Both the position numbers and the translations under genes were made by a program. Positions 1-13,400 of a stretch of 64,000 nucleotides of DNA are shown piece after piece. Position 1 is the stretch's first letter. The number at the start of each line of letters is the position of its first letter. The stretch is from Antedon bifida (lineage: Eukaryota; Echinodermata; Crinoidea; Comatulida; Antedonidae). The stretch lies in contig OY727100.1 in the NCBI GenBank assembly GCA_963402885.1, forward strand, positions 4,513,501-4,577,500. The letters run 5' to 3'. The notes under the pieces were generated by a model. The model saw only the letters and a list, made by a program, of their open reading frames with translations. It did not search any database and was not told the DNA's origin.

Positions 1-424
1 TAATATCTATTTTACAACACAGCTACCGTATTGAATTGGATCTTATTTTTTTATAATATATTAAATTATTATTAATAACACTGTACTGGATAATAATCGA
101 ATGTTTAGGTACAGTAGGTCTTAGAATACAGTATCTCCGAGATCAAACGGAAATGACAGTCAATGATGAAAAAGATTGTCATAGTAATAAAACCTGATTC
201 AATCAGAATTATATATCCATCTTGACGTCAACTTGACATCCAATATTAAGCATCAATATAATCATAAGTGCTTAAAATAGCAATCGCAATTACAGGAAAA
301 TATGGTTGCTTGTTTGTAAATGTCAGAAATTAATTTTAAAATTTTTACTCTCCATGACTAGTAATACTAATAGTATAATATCTCCTAGATAACACCTACT
401 GTATACTATATAATATATTTTTAT
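1..424. other. no gene seen
   Basis: AT-rich sequence without a convincing open frame or repeat structure. Confidence 0.5.
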
Positions 425-1058
425 TTACCGTAAATCTTCTAATAGTAACCCACACTCTAATAGTAACCCACACTCTAATAGTAACCCACACTCTAATAGT
501 AACCTACACTCTAATAGTAACCCACTACTTTAATAGTAACCCACTACTCTAATAGTAACCCACACTCTAATAGTAACCCACACTCTAATAGTAACCCACA
601 CTCTAATAGTAACTCACACTCTAATAGTAACCCACACTCTAATAGTAATCCACACTCTAATAGTAACCCACTCTAATAGTAACCCACACTCTAATAGTAA
701 CCCACACTCTAATAGTAACCCACTACTCTAATAGTAACCCACTTCTCTAGAGTCACAAAAACTTGATGATGATGCAGCCGTATTTTGAAAATAAGGAGAT
801 AATGCATGTTGATCTTGGGAGTGGGGAAGGATTAAGTGTTTATGAGTTAAAATAAAGTTAGAGTTCACCCAAATTTGTTTATTCCTACTGTTTTTTTATT
901 TTGCTATGAGTTGCTGACCGGAAAAGTTGGGGGTGGGTTACTATTTTCAGGTGCCTAATTTAAGATTAGTAATAATAACCCACTACTCTAATAGTAACCC
1001 ACCCTAAAAAACTATCAAAGAATAATAACCCAGGGTTACAATTAGAAGATTTACGGTA
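425..1058. mobile_element. inverted-repeat element filled with an 18-bp minisatellite
   Basis: The ends are inverted copies: TACCGTAAATCTTCTAAT near 426-443 and its reverse complement at 1041-1058. Just inside the left end, about 17 tandem copies of an 18-bp unit (CTCTAATAGTAACCCACA, with small variants) run to about 745. A shorter run of the same unit lies at about 969-1034, next to the right end. Unique sequence (about 750-960) separates the two runs. This looks like a non-autonomous DNA element whose subterminal repeat has expanded. No coding capacity is seen. Confidence 0.75.
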
Positions 1059-1889
1059 TGATTGTAAGAGTTATGAGAATTGTCCGTTACTTTTTTTTTC
1101 TATTTTGTTTGTGCAAAGTGCATATAGATTCTAGCAGTTAATAAACATAGGTAGGCCTATCGGTTTACGACTGATATTTGTTTTATCTTGGACGCGATAG
1201 AATCAACTTCTAATATTTTGTATGGAGCGCTAAAGTAATTACTAAAGAAGTACTTAAACACAAAATAACATATGTCTGCAAGTTTGGGCAATATTTAGCA
1301 AATAAACCTGTTTGAGGTGGTCTCTAACAACAAAATGATTCTATCAACGTTGTTAGCTAGACTTAATACCTTCTATCGCATTCCCCAAAATCACAGATTG
1401 TATTTGCAATCCAAAAACCAAAAAAATTACTTTTTTAATCATTATTACTAGGCATAGGTTACTACTAAATGCATTTGCTTACGTTGGGTTTATGTCTTGA
1501 GAAACATAGTGCATCGTGTAGTCGGGTTCGGGGTACGCAGGGTGAATCAGGTCAAAGTCTATTTTTGGTTTAAAACCCTCTCTACCCAAACAACAAACAA
1601 GTCAAAAAAAAAATAAATAAAAGTGGTTGTATGTTTGGCAGGAATATGAAAATGAGAGTTGCTTTTTGTTGAAGTTTATTATTAGTGTTAACATTGTGAT
1701 ATTTCTGTATGCGTAAACTGATTCAAATGATCTAGATTGCCAAAGGCGAATGGGGCCCATTGTTGCCCGCTCTTCGCTCGCAAATTACTCAATAATTATC
1801 GATTGACCACCCGTTGATTTCATCGCTGGCTGCGCCCCTGCTACGCCTAGTACTACCCTAGCGGCTAATCTAGTTTGAGTAGGGTATAA
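1059..1889. other. no gene seen; one repeat fragment
   Basis: No supported gene. About 1190-1240 resembles part of the terminal region of the element at 2506-3476 (shared words around AATCAACTTC and TATTTTGTATGGAG), so it is probably a relic of that family. Confidence 0.4.
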
Positions 1890-2211
1890 TGCACTTGTCA
1901 TTTGTTTGACCCACTATATGACCCTCGGGAGTGGTGCGTCATTTGTCCGATATGCATCATACCTTATGAATACCATGCCAAATATGTGACTTACTTTTAT
2001 TTAGGTTACCATGACGCACCCATTTTGACGCACTGGGACCATGTTGTTTATGATATGGTAGGTGGTAAAATGACGGACAGACCCATCATTGTTCATTGAC
2101 GTACCATCTAGGTTTTTTTGACGCACCCCTGCATCAGTAATTATTTGTAAATGATGCACCCATGACGCACCTCTTCCAGGGGTCGTATAGTGGGTCATAC
2201 AATTGAGTGCA
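1890..2211. mobile_element. MITE, TGCACTTGTCA family, copy 1
   Basis: About 320 bp with long imperfect terminal inverted repeats. The left end starts TGCACTTGTCA and continues through GACCCACTAT; the right end has ATAGTGGGTCATAC and ends near TGCA. The interior contains several GACGCACC words. A closely related full copy lies at 59193-59524 and a right-end fragment at 2364-2453. Open frames across it are by-products of the repeat. Confidence 0.8.
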
Positions 2212-2267
2212 TAATAATATATACAATAATTATAGCATTTATTTAGTAATAAATATTATAGCATTAT

Positions 2268-2361
2268 TATTAGTAGTAAGTATAGGCCTAGTAGTAGCCT
2301 AGGCTAGATAAAGATACTACAGTCTAATAATAAGCTAGGCTATTCATTAATATCATTCGGC
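2268..2361. repeat. local duplicate of 3482-3575
   Basis: This stretch of about 95 bp (ending ATTAATATCATTCGGCAG) recurs with few changes at 3482-3575. The two copies flank the element at 2506-3476. Confidence 0.65.
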
Positions 2362-2363
2362 AG

Positions 2364-2453
2364 CACCCCTGCATCAGTAATTATTTGTAAATGACGCACC
2401 CATGACGCACCTCTCCCGGGGGTCATATATGGGTCATACAATTGACAAGTGCA
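2364..2453. mobile_element. right-end fragment of the TGCACTTGTCA MITE
   Basis: Matches the right third of the element at 1890-2211, including the GACGCACC words and the terminal ACAATTGACAAGTGCA. Confidence 0.7.
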
Positions 2454-2505
2454 TAATATATACAATAATTATAGTATTTATTTAGTAATAAATATAGCAT
2501 TGTTA

Positions 2506-3476
2506 TGGTTTACATTGAAATTGGTCGCGTCTGAAATCGGTCGCGTTTTAAAGCGGTCGCGATAAAATCAACTTCCGGTATTTTGTTGAGGCAAATCATG
2601 TGTATGTTTTTATTTCTAATGTTTAAAATAGTTTCTAGTAAAAATGATTATTATATGCGGATCGTTAAAAGACGAGCTACTGAAATTTGAATTTGAAACA
2701 TCTATAGGCCTCCTGCCTATTATCCAATCCATCCATTATTATTCTCACATCCACCATTGTACATCATTGTATAGGCACGGTAGATTGATTTATAACGGCA
2801 TATTATTTATATATTTTATTATTATTATACTAAAACCATGCTCACGTCAGAGTGGCGGATATCGAACGTAAAAATCATCGTCATGCATCATCTTCCTTTA
2901 TTGCATAAACCTCATTGAGCTGGTATCCACTTGCAGGTATAGAAGTTTCGTAATTAACTGTGATTAAAAAATATGCAATAAGCGCGCGCATCTACTTGTT
3001 TAACTATTAAATTATTTCAACATTTTCAAAACTTTAAACAGTGGCATGCCAATCTTTTTCAAAAACTTAAGCAATATTCAATAAAACATTTTTAAAACGA
3101 TTTTCTAAACGAACACATTACAATTATTCATTGACACCTGTAAGATAAAATGAAAACACAAATTATTTATAAATAATGAGATAAATATTTATATTTACTG
3201 TACTTAAAAAATAATAACGATCGAGGTAAAAAAAAATGTTAATACTTAGTATTATTAGAAATTCTATATTCAAAATTAACTAAAAACATAATGAGCGTTT
3301 TCATTAAAAATGTATCTAGTGCGTCCCATACAAATTAGCGCACCCAAACTAAAACGCGACCGATATCAAACGTAACTAATACGATAAAAAGCGTATCTAG
3401 TGGCACTCCATACAAAATACCGGATGTTGATTTTATCGCGACCGATTTCAAGCGCGACCAATTTCATCTGACACCA
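2506..3476. mobile_element. non-autonomous DNA element with GGTCGCG-rich terminal inverted repeats
   Basis: Left end TGGTTTACATTGAAATTGGT; right end, read on the minus strand, TGGTGTCAGATGAAATTGGT. Similarity continues inward about 80 bp through GGTCGCGATAAAATCAAC and CCGGTATTTTGT. The interior (~800 bp) has no transposase. A fragment of the same terminal sequence is at about 1190-1240. Confidence 0.7.
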
Positions 3477-3481
3477 TTATT

Positions 3482-3575
3482 ATTAGTAGTATTTAGTAAG
3501 TATAGTAGTAGCCTAGCTAGATACTACAGTCTAATAATAACAATAAGCAGGCTTTTCATTAATATCATTCGGCAG
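3482..3575. repeat. local duplicate of 2268-2361
   Basis: Second copy of the flanking duplicate described at 2268. Confidence 0.65.
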
Positions 3576-3755
3576 GCTATACTAACTAGGCCTAGCTAGG
3601 CTAGCTAGGCCTCTAGACCTAATACAAGACGACCCGACCTAGGCGTAGTCGGTGTAGTCTAGCCTGGTTAGTACTACTGTACTACTAGTACTAGGTCTAG
3701 TACTAGTAGTAGTACTAGGCCTCCTAGTAGTAGTAGCCTAGCTAGCTAGGCCCCT
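3576..3755. repeat. CTAGG/AGGCCTAG-rich simple sequence
   Basis: Dense short palindromic words (AGGCCT, CTAG, CTAGTACTAG) make this a low-complexity, self-complementary stretch just past the GMDS exon. Confidence 0.6.
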
Positions 3756-3840
3756 AACTTTCGTTTCGTGGTGTGCACATGATAGACAGCCACCAGGCCT
3801 AACAAAACAAGGCCTGAAACTGAATGAAATATAAATTTAC

Positions 3841-3930
3841 CTGACCAGTGATACCCGTTATAAGTGCAGTTTTCATGGTGATTGTCTTGCTTTCTGTGGG
3901 AATGTCCATGTCCTTTATGTTAGCTGCCAT
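3841..3930 (-). CDS. gmds: GDP-mannose 4,6-dehydratase, first coding exon (partial gene)
   Basis: On the minus strand an ATG at 3930-3928 opens 30 codons ending MKTALITGITGQ, followed at once by a splice donor (CAG|gtaaat, gt at 3840-3839), phase 0. ALITGITGQ is the N-terminal strand and start of the glycine-rich NAD(P)-binding motif of GDP-mannose 4,6-dehydratase (continuing DGSYLAE in known family members). In the human gene the first exon also ends at this point. The enzyme converts GDP-mannose to GDP-4-keto-6-deoxymannose, the first cytosolic step of GDP-fucose synthesis. The remaining exons must lie left of the window; I found no DGSYLAE-like exon in 1-3840. The plus-strand frame over this region is a shadow. 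Confidence 0.82.
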
Positions 3931-4478
3931 CTTTCAACATACACACAGAGCAAGTCAGTCGCGCGACTTGTGGACGTGGTTGAAGGTGTGTGTGCCCTGC
4001 CCACACAACCGTGCGGCCTGGCTACTACTTGCTGCATGCTCACATTGTGAAGTTTGTAAACACATGTCATGTCAAAGGTCATACGTTGCAAATATTATGA
4101 CGTCATACTAACGCCAATTAAAGAGAGACATTCGTCGCGAACGACCTTCCTTCTTCTTGGGCACGTCCAGACAAGCTGATTTTGGGAGAAGCCTTCTTGA
4201 TGACGTCATAGTAAAAACCAGGCCTTTCTTACTATACTCCACCAATAAGCGCCGTTGGGACCATTCAGGTAAATACATGCCCAAGAAATTTAATAGAGTT
4301 TATAAAACACAATAAATAAAGGGGAAATGAATTATTGTATTTTTCGATTCTCTCTCGAACATAATACATTCATAGACACCACCGTACTGACGTATTATCT
4401 GTAATCGGCTGAGGTTGGATACTAAAAAGAATATTTTTATACAGTTCGTTCGGACTGAGTCAACTGTACAACGTGATA
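3931..4478. promoter_or_regulatory. likely bidirectional promoter between GMDS and the SAM-protease gene
   Basis: About 550 bp separate two divergent start codons. The interval holds two perfect CRE palindromes TGACGTCA (4098-4105 and 4201-4208), CCAAT boxes near 4114 and at 4242-4246, and more CG dinucleotides than the neighbouring sequence. Transcription starts cannot be placed from sequence alone. CREB/ATF control is inferred from the motifs. Confidence 0.5.
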
Positions 4479-7400
4479 ATGAACTCTAAAGGCATCTCTA
4501 ACTTTCTACATCCTATTGGACTGATGCAGTACGAAGAGATATTTAAAATTAAAGGATATGACATTGAAAGTGATTTTCCTAATTTGGATGAGGATGATTT
4601 AAATCAAATGAAAATTTCTAACAAAGAACACCGGAGACTTATTTTAGAAGCAGGTAGGAAGTGTTATTTGTTTTATATTATTTAATATTATTAATTATAC
4701 ATAGGAGTCCTAGCCTAAGTCTTTAAATTATATTATAACTTTACGTATTCGTTTTATGATTAGGCCCTATAGGCCCTAGGCCTAGGCCTAGTTTAATTAT
4801 TCATTATTTAAATTACCGTATAATTAAATGTACCAATAGTTTTAAAGTGATCAATTATTTGTAATAAAGTGTTTTGGGTTGGTTTTAGTAATAGGATAAG
4901 CCTAGCCTAGGCTAAGTGGTCTCAGCACTAGCAGGTTATGGCAATTGTGTTTTATGTGGAACCAACAATGTATTAGACCTAAAAATGGGGCAAGTTACTT
5001 AAATGGCCTGAATCATTATTGTCAACGTGTGGGCGACGATGGGCGTAATTAAACCTAATATATTATTATAAAATGAATAAAATCATATGAAAATAGGCCT
5101 AGATAGGCCTAAGTAGACAGCCCAGGGCCTATCCCTAGTTCGTTATGGTTTATTAAGTAAGATCTATAATAACAAAAAGTATAAAGACCGGCGACGACAG
5201 ATCATTGGCTACATCCCGCTAAAAATAGTCAGTTACACAGGCGAGTTAAGCTATTATATATGTTATATTGTGGTATTTGGAAACGTGTTAAAAACTCTAG
5301 ACCTATGACGAATGTTCATTACAATTATCCACACTTTAAGAAACACTATATAAGCATGCATCTAGGCCCATGGCCCCACATGGCTTAGTATACCGGTAGG
5401 CTGTTAATTATACGATTGCGATTGCTTAAAATTATAGGCCTACGCTAAGTCCGTTTTCTATTTTTAAATAATTAATAGGGACATGGGCTTTTTCAGCCCC
5501 ATTTTAAATCCCTATGAATATTATTATGATCATTGCATTATTTTATTATTAATTAATGTTTGAGTAAGTGTTAGCATTGAATGAAGATGCTGTGGTTTGC
5601 CGTATTATTGCAGGCCCGACTGTGTGATTTACCAATCAATCCGTTTTTTGCGGGCACAGGCCTAAGAACAATATGATTCCAATGATTCATTAAACTGAAC
5701 CGTATTATGAAATAGTGCACACTAATCACGAGTTTCTTCCGATTGATTGATGCTTTGAAAATAGACACCCTTTATATAAATTATATTTATATTATTATAA
5801 TTGACTGTCAGCAATATTTGCTGATAATAATAATATATTTCGCTTTGCATCTTATATTAATATTGAGCCTTATATTATCCGTTTTTAAAGTGTAGAAATA
5901 GGCCTACATCTTTCAAATATTCGGTAAAAGAGCAGTTTGACCCACACAGATCCCATAGGCCTATTAGTATAAATCAAACAAAATACTATAGGACACTATA
6001 GTGTGAGTTAAGCACTAGAATGTTAATAATAATAATTATCCTGTAATTGTATGTAATGTTTTGTTTGTTTTACTATATTTCTGTCGAGGAAAACAATTTG
6101 TCCATGTACAATTTGATTTGAACCCTGTCCCCACCACACCACCAATGTGACATTCCCATCTGCCACCTTTTTTTATTGGCTTTTTAATTTAATGCCTATA
6201 CATTTTTGCTTCCAATCAATTTTAAGGTTTACTTAAACTGAGACTCTTGTTTAGAACATAAACATTTTATGTAGGCCTATCCCTTTATTCTGTTTTCATT
6301 TAAACATTTTATTTTTTTACAGTTTTATTGGTGTAAGTAAGTTTTTTAGGTGTATGTATTTTTTTAAACCTAACAGTATTGAAACACAGGACCATATTTA
6401 AAACATGTTCTATAAGCCTACATAAAATACATGATAATATATTTTTGTTTTAAATAAATAAATGAATAAAATAAAATAATTGCGATCATGAGATTTATAG
6501 TTATGAAAAGGAAATGGCACATTTGTACGCCTACACAATATGTTTAGAAAAGAGTCCATAAGTTTCGATAAAATATCATATTCGATCATTGGTTTACTTC
6601 AATAAAATATCTGTAGGCCTAAGGTTGTAATTACTAAGCATAATACTGTATAAATGTAAAGGTGGCCGGCTTAAAATAACCGGTCAAAAGTATGTATGCT
6701 GTTAGGCCTGTATTCGAAGGTATCATTCATAGGTCTTTAATTCATTATGTAGGCCTACATAATATCTTATGTTATAGGCCTACAATAATAATATCATGTG
6801 CCGGCGATATACTGTAGGCCTATATTCAATTCAATTGTGATCATTAAATAGGCCTAGACAAATTTAAATTTTTTATAAAATTATAACATATCATAAATTA
6901 GTCCTTTTTATGTTATATTATTATTATATTGGATTAGGCCTATATTTAAAGAATTACGGGGAAGTGATATGGAGTGACTGGATCTAATAAAAAGCAGAAA
7001 GCTAAATCAAAAAATGATAGGCCTAAAGTAAAGAAAACGAAGTGCCAAGCTTTTCAAACCAGGGCTATCTAATGGGGGTGTTTGTGGAGAGATATTTTAT
7101 TATTAGCCCTATAGGCCTATTGTTATTAATATATTATTGATTCTAGCAAATATAGAACACATGCTTTCTGACTCGTTAGACTATAGGAGGCCTACTGTAG
7201 GTTAATTTTCTATCAAAAGCGATACTTCAGAGGTCCCATTTTTATAGGCCTATAGTTATTTATTTTTGCTAATTACGGAATTTCCACTAGTTCCAAATTT
7301 AGTATGAAATAAAATTTGCAATTTTATTTTTGTGGCGTTTATTTACTTAGTCGTGTTACGTAGAATTCGTCCAAGTTATCTGGACAATAGCTTTAGACTT

Positions 7401-10400
7401 TTATAAAGGAATGGGTTAGGGTTAGGGTTGGGACTACATGAATGAGGATACACATTCAGCAGTGGATAACAAAGCATGATTGAATGATATTAAATTGGTT
7501 GTTCTAAAATTAAGTTCCAGGAAATTTATAGTGATTAATTATATATATTACATAATGTCATAACCAATGAATTTTGTCTGGTAATGGTATCAACTACGTC
7601 GTGGTTTCCGAGGCGCTTTAGCGTGTAAAAACTGTGGTGCTCTGAACTGCGGGGAATAGGCCTCTGTATGCATGATACAGCGCTTTTCGACTGCGGCTAT
7701 ATATCATTGGGTCTCCAAAAATGGTTAGTGGTTAGTAATATGGTAATAATTTTGTTCTAAAATTAAATTCCGGGAAATTTACATTATTAATTCTATTACA
7801 TAATGTCATAACCAATATTCTTCCGACCTAGACGCTGGCGAGTAAACACTTTAGCGGATAACAAGCACGGGGAATATGCAATATGCATGATACAGTGGTC
7901 GATACAGTGCTTTTCAGCACAGCCCATTATTTTATGATAATAGTTCATTCTAAAATTAAATTCCAGGAAATAATAATATTAATTTTATACAGTGTATTAC
8001 AATGTCATAAGCAATATTGCTTTTTTGTATAATAATATATGTTTTCGTGGCGCTTATAGCGAGTAACAATTAATTGGTGGGCAAAGCATAATATTCGGCT
8101 GCACTTGAGGAGTGTTAGTGGTAGCGTTTTGTTTTTACTGTGGTGCAGAGTATGAACAAGATAGGTTTAGTGGAAATGTTTGGAAAATAGGTTTTAAAAC
8201 AATTCCGTAGTTTAGGGCAGCGCAGCTCAAGTTGGTGGTAAGGATTGGTTCCCACTAGGACGCAACGCAAGGACGTAGCGCAATGCAAAGTGATTTGACC
8301 AATCTCAAGCGATGGATTATACGAACAGTCGGGTGTGATTGGTCAACTCGCTTGCGTTTCGTCCCAGTGGGAATCAGGATTTAGGCGAAATAGAGTGGTC
8401 ATCCGGGGCTTCGAATATTCATGTCGTATGGAATGGATGAATAATTATATTTTATGTATTTATCATTCAAAACAAATTTAGCAACACGATTCAAATTATT
8501 ATCAATGTGAACGATTTTTTTTTTAAACTAAAAATGAAATAAATAAGGCGGATAATAAAAATGATAAATTTATAATGTTTAGGCCTATTTCAATATTTAT
8601 TTTTTCGTAGACAAACTATAATTAATTTGATAAATGAAAAACCTGCTAAAATTATTCTGACGTATGTATGTTCAAAAAAGAACAATACACACCAGTGAGA
8701 GACCTAATGCAAGTTTCAGACTCAGCGCAATAATTCACCCTAAACTTATTGCATGCCCCGTCTTTGAAGCAATCATGTAAATCCTTATAATAAGGCAAAA
8801 TAAATAAAATAATGTGTAATCTCCCATCCCACCGACACAATTACTATTTTCTGTCTATTTCGATTTTTGCAAAACTAATGTTTTAGGAGCTTTTTTGCAT
8901 GCTGTCTATACTCAGAATGAGTGGATTGCAACAACCTTCCTATTTGTCGTAGGTTTGAAGTGAACGTTGGGCGAATGTAGGCCTAACAATAAACTATGGT
9001 TGAGGCCATTGGCTGTTTGGTTGTCATATTCCAACCTATACCCTTAAGCGCTCTGTCTACACTATCAAACTTTATGTCACAAAAAATGTGATGTGCCCAT
9101 AATGAACATGATGATGTCATATCACAGCCATAGTTGAGCATATCACTACCATATTTGGGCACATAACACTTTGTTGTCAAACTAGTTTGATAGTGTAGAC
9201 AGAGTATTCAACAAACATATACAATTTTTAAAATAAACATTATTATGCCTAAATTTATTGGAGCTAAGACTGAGAAATGACGAACGGCGATAATGACTTC
9301 ACAGTTTACTGAGTTTCCCTTCGACTCATAAACAATTGTTGTTTTGTTTCATTAGCATTGTTATTTCATTCTGACAAATTTTGAATCATACATATTCTGT
9401 ATTTTCCAAGCATTGTCTATTTTTTCAGTTCAATGACCTTACAATCATCGAACTTTGCCTTCGTCGCTATTAAAATCGTTAGGATGTTTCTATATTAATT
9501 AAACCTCTTTGCTTACTCATAGATCTATTGGTCCTTGAGGAATACACACGTTTCTATAGATTAATTTTTATGTATACTTCAATTCAATTGTTTGTTTTAA
9601 AAAAAGGTGGGGGGGGGGGGGGGCGGGGTGGTGAGGATGGAGTGGTTAAAAATCATAAATATTGAATACGCCAATAACATAACATACTGAGTCGTGAAAT
9701 CGTATTAGATATTCTGGTCATGCATCCTGTTTCGACGAAAATGAAATTATATAATTTTTACAGAATCATGATATTTATAACCATAAGGAAGTGAGATCAC
9801 ATTGATTATGTAATCGGTGCCGCGCGTTAAAACCTTTGATGCAACACTTAAGGGGACACGTTCGAGACAAAATAAAGTGTCCCTATTTAGGGTTTCCACT
9901 GAATAAGGGCTGCAACACTGTGTAAAACGGTGTCCCTTTAAGTGTCCCCTTAATACGAGTGTCCCCTTAATAGTGGTGTTTCCTTAATAGGAGTGTCCAT
10001 TAATAGGGGTGTACCGAAAGAGGGGTTCTAAATGCGCGCGTATCAAATATTCTCGAGTTCTGATTGGTTTGCGTACTTTTTTAGATGAAGTTACGCCTGC
10101 GCATTAAGCCGGTTTTTCATGGACTAGCCGAATTTATTCGCGCGAATCGAAACTGTTAACTATTGCGCATGTGACATGTAATACTTTTTGTGACGTGAAA
10201 AATGCGCAACCAATCAGAAATCACGAATGTTCGATTTGCGCGAATATATTCGCTAATGGAAAGGCTTTCCCTTGTCAACGTTTGACTTCGTGTAAAAAGG
10301 CTGAGGTTCTCAAGAGTTTTTCATGTACGCACTCTCTTGGTTATTAATATTACTTCATATTACTGTAGATTACGAATAAACAAGACAAGCATTGTTCATT

Positions 10401-13400
10401 TAGGCCCCATGATTTCTTTCTCCACGTCGAATTTTACAAATATTGGATAATTAATAGTATATCGTGTTTTATTTTATTCGTACATTTATATTGGTAATTT
10501 GTAACTCTCGATGGATTATTTAAATGACTCAAGGAATTTATCTATTCTGTTTGATAAACGCGCAATTCTAGCCCGAAATCTATTTAGATAAAGATTTTCT
10601 TTAAACCGTCGAAGCTGTTCCGCTTTCAATAAAACGCCTCACCAAGCATTTGCATTTTTCTATTTATTTTGTATCTATTTTTAAATGTATGTACTTATTT
10701 AAGAAAATGTTTTGTTTGCTTGCAAAGAATCAAACATTTTCATTATTTAATTCACCATAATGTAGTGAAATAGGTATTGTTTACAGTATACTAACTAATT
10801 GTCAATAATAAGTAATTTATCGCAAATAGGTTGATTTCACAAGGAACGTCATTGCACAATGCATGATGCGAAGTGTTTGGGAAACGTCACGACGTGTGTA
10901 CGACGTAGAAACAACAAATTACGTATGTACGCGTCGTGACGTTTGCTTCCAAATCCTTCCCACCATGCATCGCGTACGCTATTTTCGATAAACCTTATAA
11001 TATCATTATTATTATTATTATATTATTATTGACAAAATGTAGGCATGACAATTAGTACAATGAGGCAGGGTAGTTATCTCTCACAAAAGGATCTACTTAA
11101 ATTAAGCAAATATATAAGAGAAAACATCAAAATTACAAATAGACATTTTGTGAATATCAAACTCATTGTTAGATATTTAAAAAAGTTAAAATTACATCTT
11201 ACAAAAATTAACATCACTTTATACTTATCTCAATAAATCATCGGTAACATAAATGTAGATGATAAATATTTATATAGGGGCCTATACCAGTATATCAAGT
11301 GTAATTTTAAAATATTTATTAATAATGTTAAAAAGGGAATTACTAAAACGCATACTTTAAAGATGTATTGTCCCTTTGACTAATTCCAAAAAAATAAAAA
11401 ATAACAGATTTCGAAAAAAGGTGGGTCATTTTGAAGTATCATAATAGTTATTAACTATCACCAAAAATTTGTCGAAAAAAAAATCATTTAACTGAAATAC
11501 AGACGTTTTTTTGTTAAAAAAAAAACTTTGACTTCCAGTCAAAGTTTTCGATCAAAACATATCCCATAATGAAACGCGCTTGTTTGGGTACTCTGTATGC
11601 ATAATCATAAAACTTCCTCACGATCTGTGTGAAAATACCTTCTTAACCTTGACGAGTTGTAAACAATCCTAATTAGCATATGCATAATGCGTACTCGTGG
11701 TTTGAAATCTTTGTTTACTTTCGCTCGCGACGATTTTCCAGATGAAATGTAATCAAACTAATTTACCTGTTAATTACGTAAACTTGTTGCTTTTGGCTTG
11801 AATTTTCGACTTAAAGTGAATAACTTTAATATTACTTTGATATGGCCAATTTAAATTTAGAATATTTTGACTTTCATTTTTTTGTGTTTCAAGGGACAAT
11901 ACATCTTTAACTTTAAATAACATCAATGCTTATACTGTATTATAAAGTACAACACTACTACAACAAATAAGGTGTGAGGCAAGCCGTTTGTCCCATTACT
12001 TGTCGGGAGTTTGTTAGGCTTATATGCAGTAGTCAATAAATGCAAATTAATGCCTACCGAGCATTTCGACCTCTAATTTGTGTAGGACTACATTATATAT
12101 TAATCCAAAGGCAAATTACTGAAAAAAATGACAATGCTGTGGGTATCAGTGGCTGGATCTCAATGGAGATACAAATAAAAAAGCGAAAAGCTAAATCAAA
12201 ACGATAAGTAAAACAGCCAGAAAAGTTAGCAGAGCTTTCGGGCAACACTAGCCCTACATTATATATTATATATATATTATTATTAATTAATTAATCAGTG
12301 TCTGAATTTTCGTTGTGACCTGCTATTCTTTTTAAACACAAACCACCACAAAGGCCTATTAATTCCTTCATATTTTGTAGTGTGTAAAATTTTTTTTCTT
12401 CAACATTTTCTATTTTGTGTTGCTTGTAAAATCACGCCGCTTTGTTTGTGAGTGTCACCAATGAATGGTCAACAATCATTTATTATAGGCCCATATACAG
12501 AAATAGAATGCTTGGCCGGCCGGCCGGCCCACGACATGGCATTAAAGCGGCTGAAACAATTTATTTGGGAAATCGGAACTGGATTCATGGGCCAATCACT
12601 AACTTTGGTTGGTAAATGTAAAATAAATAAGAAAAATCATAATGAATGAAACAATTCTGATGATGAAATAAAAGTAGGCCCAACCCACAAGACAAAAAAG
12701 AAACTCGAACATACACGGGTGTAAATAAAACTAAGCCTGATCGGGCACTTTGTGAGTTAACGGTTTATCGAGCTGTCAATAAGTCGGTTTTTGTTGATCC
12801 TTCTGCATTGTGTCAAATCTGTACAATTTACTTTCTTTGATTTGAAAGTGAATCTTTTCTGAATTCAAAGATAATATTTACAGAACTGAAATTGAATTAG
12901 GTCTACTACATTGTTAGTTTAAACTTTATTAAATTGTGTCTTTGAGGCCTCCGTGCAAATTCCTTTATTTATATTACTTTATTTTCAACGGATTATCAGT
13001 GCGAATAACCTGCCTCGAGTTATAGACACGTGATCATGGAATTGAGATGATTATGTCAACACCCAGACAATCGATAAAATGACGTTTACTATCTCGTTGT
13101 GAATCATGTTATTTTGAAATCACTGAAATGTTTAACCAGTTATTACAAATGTATAAAAATACATTTTTCGGATAATTTCTTGAAATGACTAATATTCTAT
13201 TGGTTTATTTTTAGCTGTTTGGATATGATACATCTAAACAAACGCGTTTTCCGTGAATTAATCCAGAACGTATTGCATTAATCTGATTTACTGACAATGC
13301 GTTTGCTGTAAGTTTAAATGCGTTACATATGAGTTCAATGTGAGTGTTTTGACACTTCTATTGCATCATTTTCAAATATACTGTCTATGACGCGATCACA

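Noticed and set aside
1902..2198. Two opposite 65-aa frames
   Set aside because: Both fall entirely within the inverted-repeat element at 1890-2211 and mirror each other.
3848..4111. 87-aa plus-strand frame with a hydrophobic start
   Set aside because: It begins only at a non-ATG codon and overlaps the GMDS exon on the other strand; it is a shadow.
7412..7431. TTAGGG-like telomeric repeat
   Set aside because: Only about three imperfect units; too short to be a telomere or a meaningful interstitial block.
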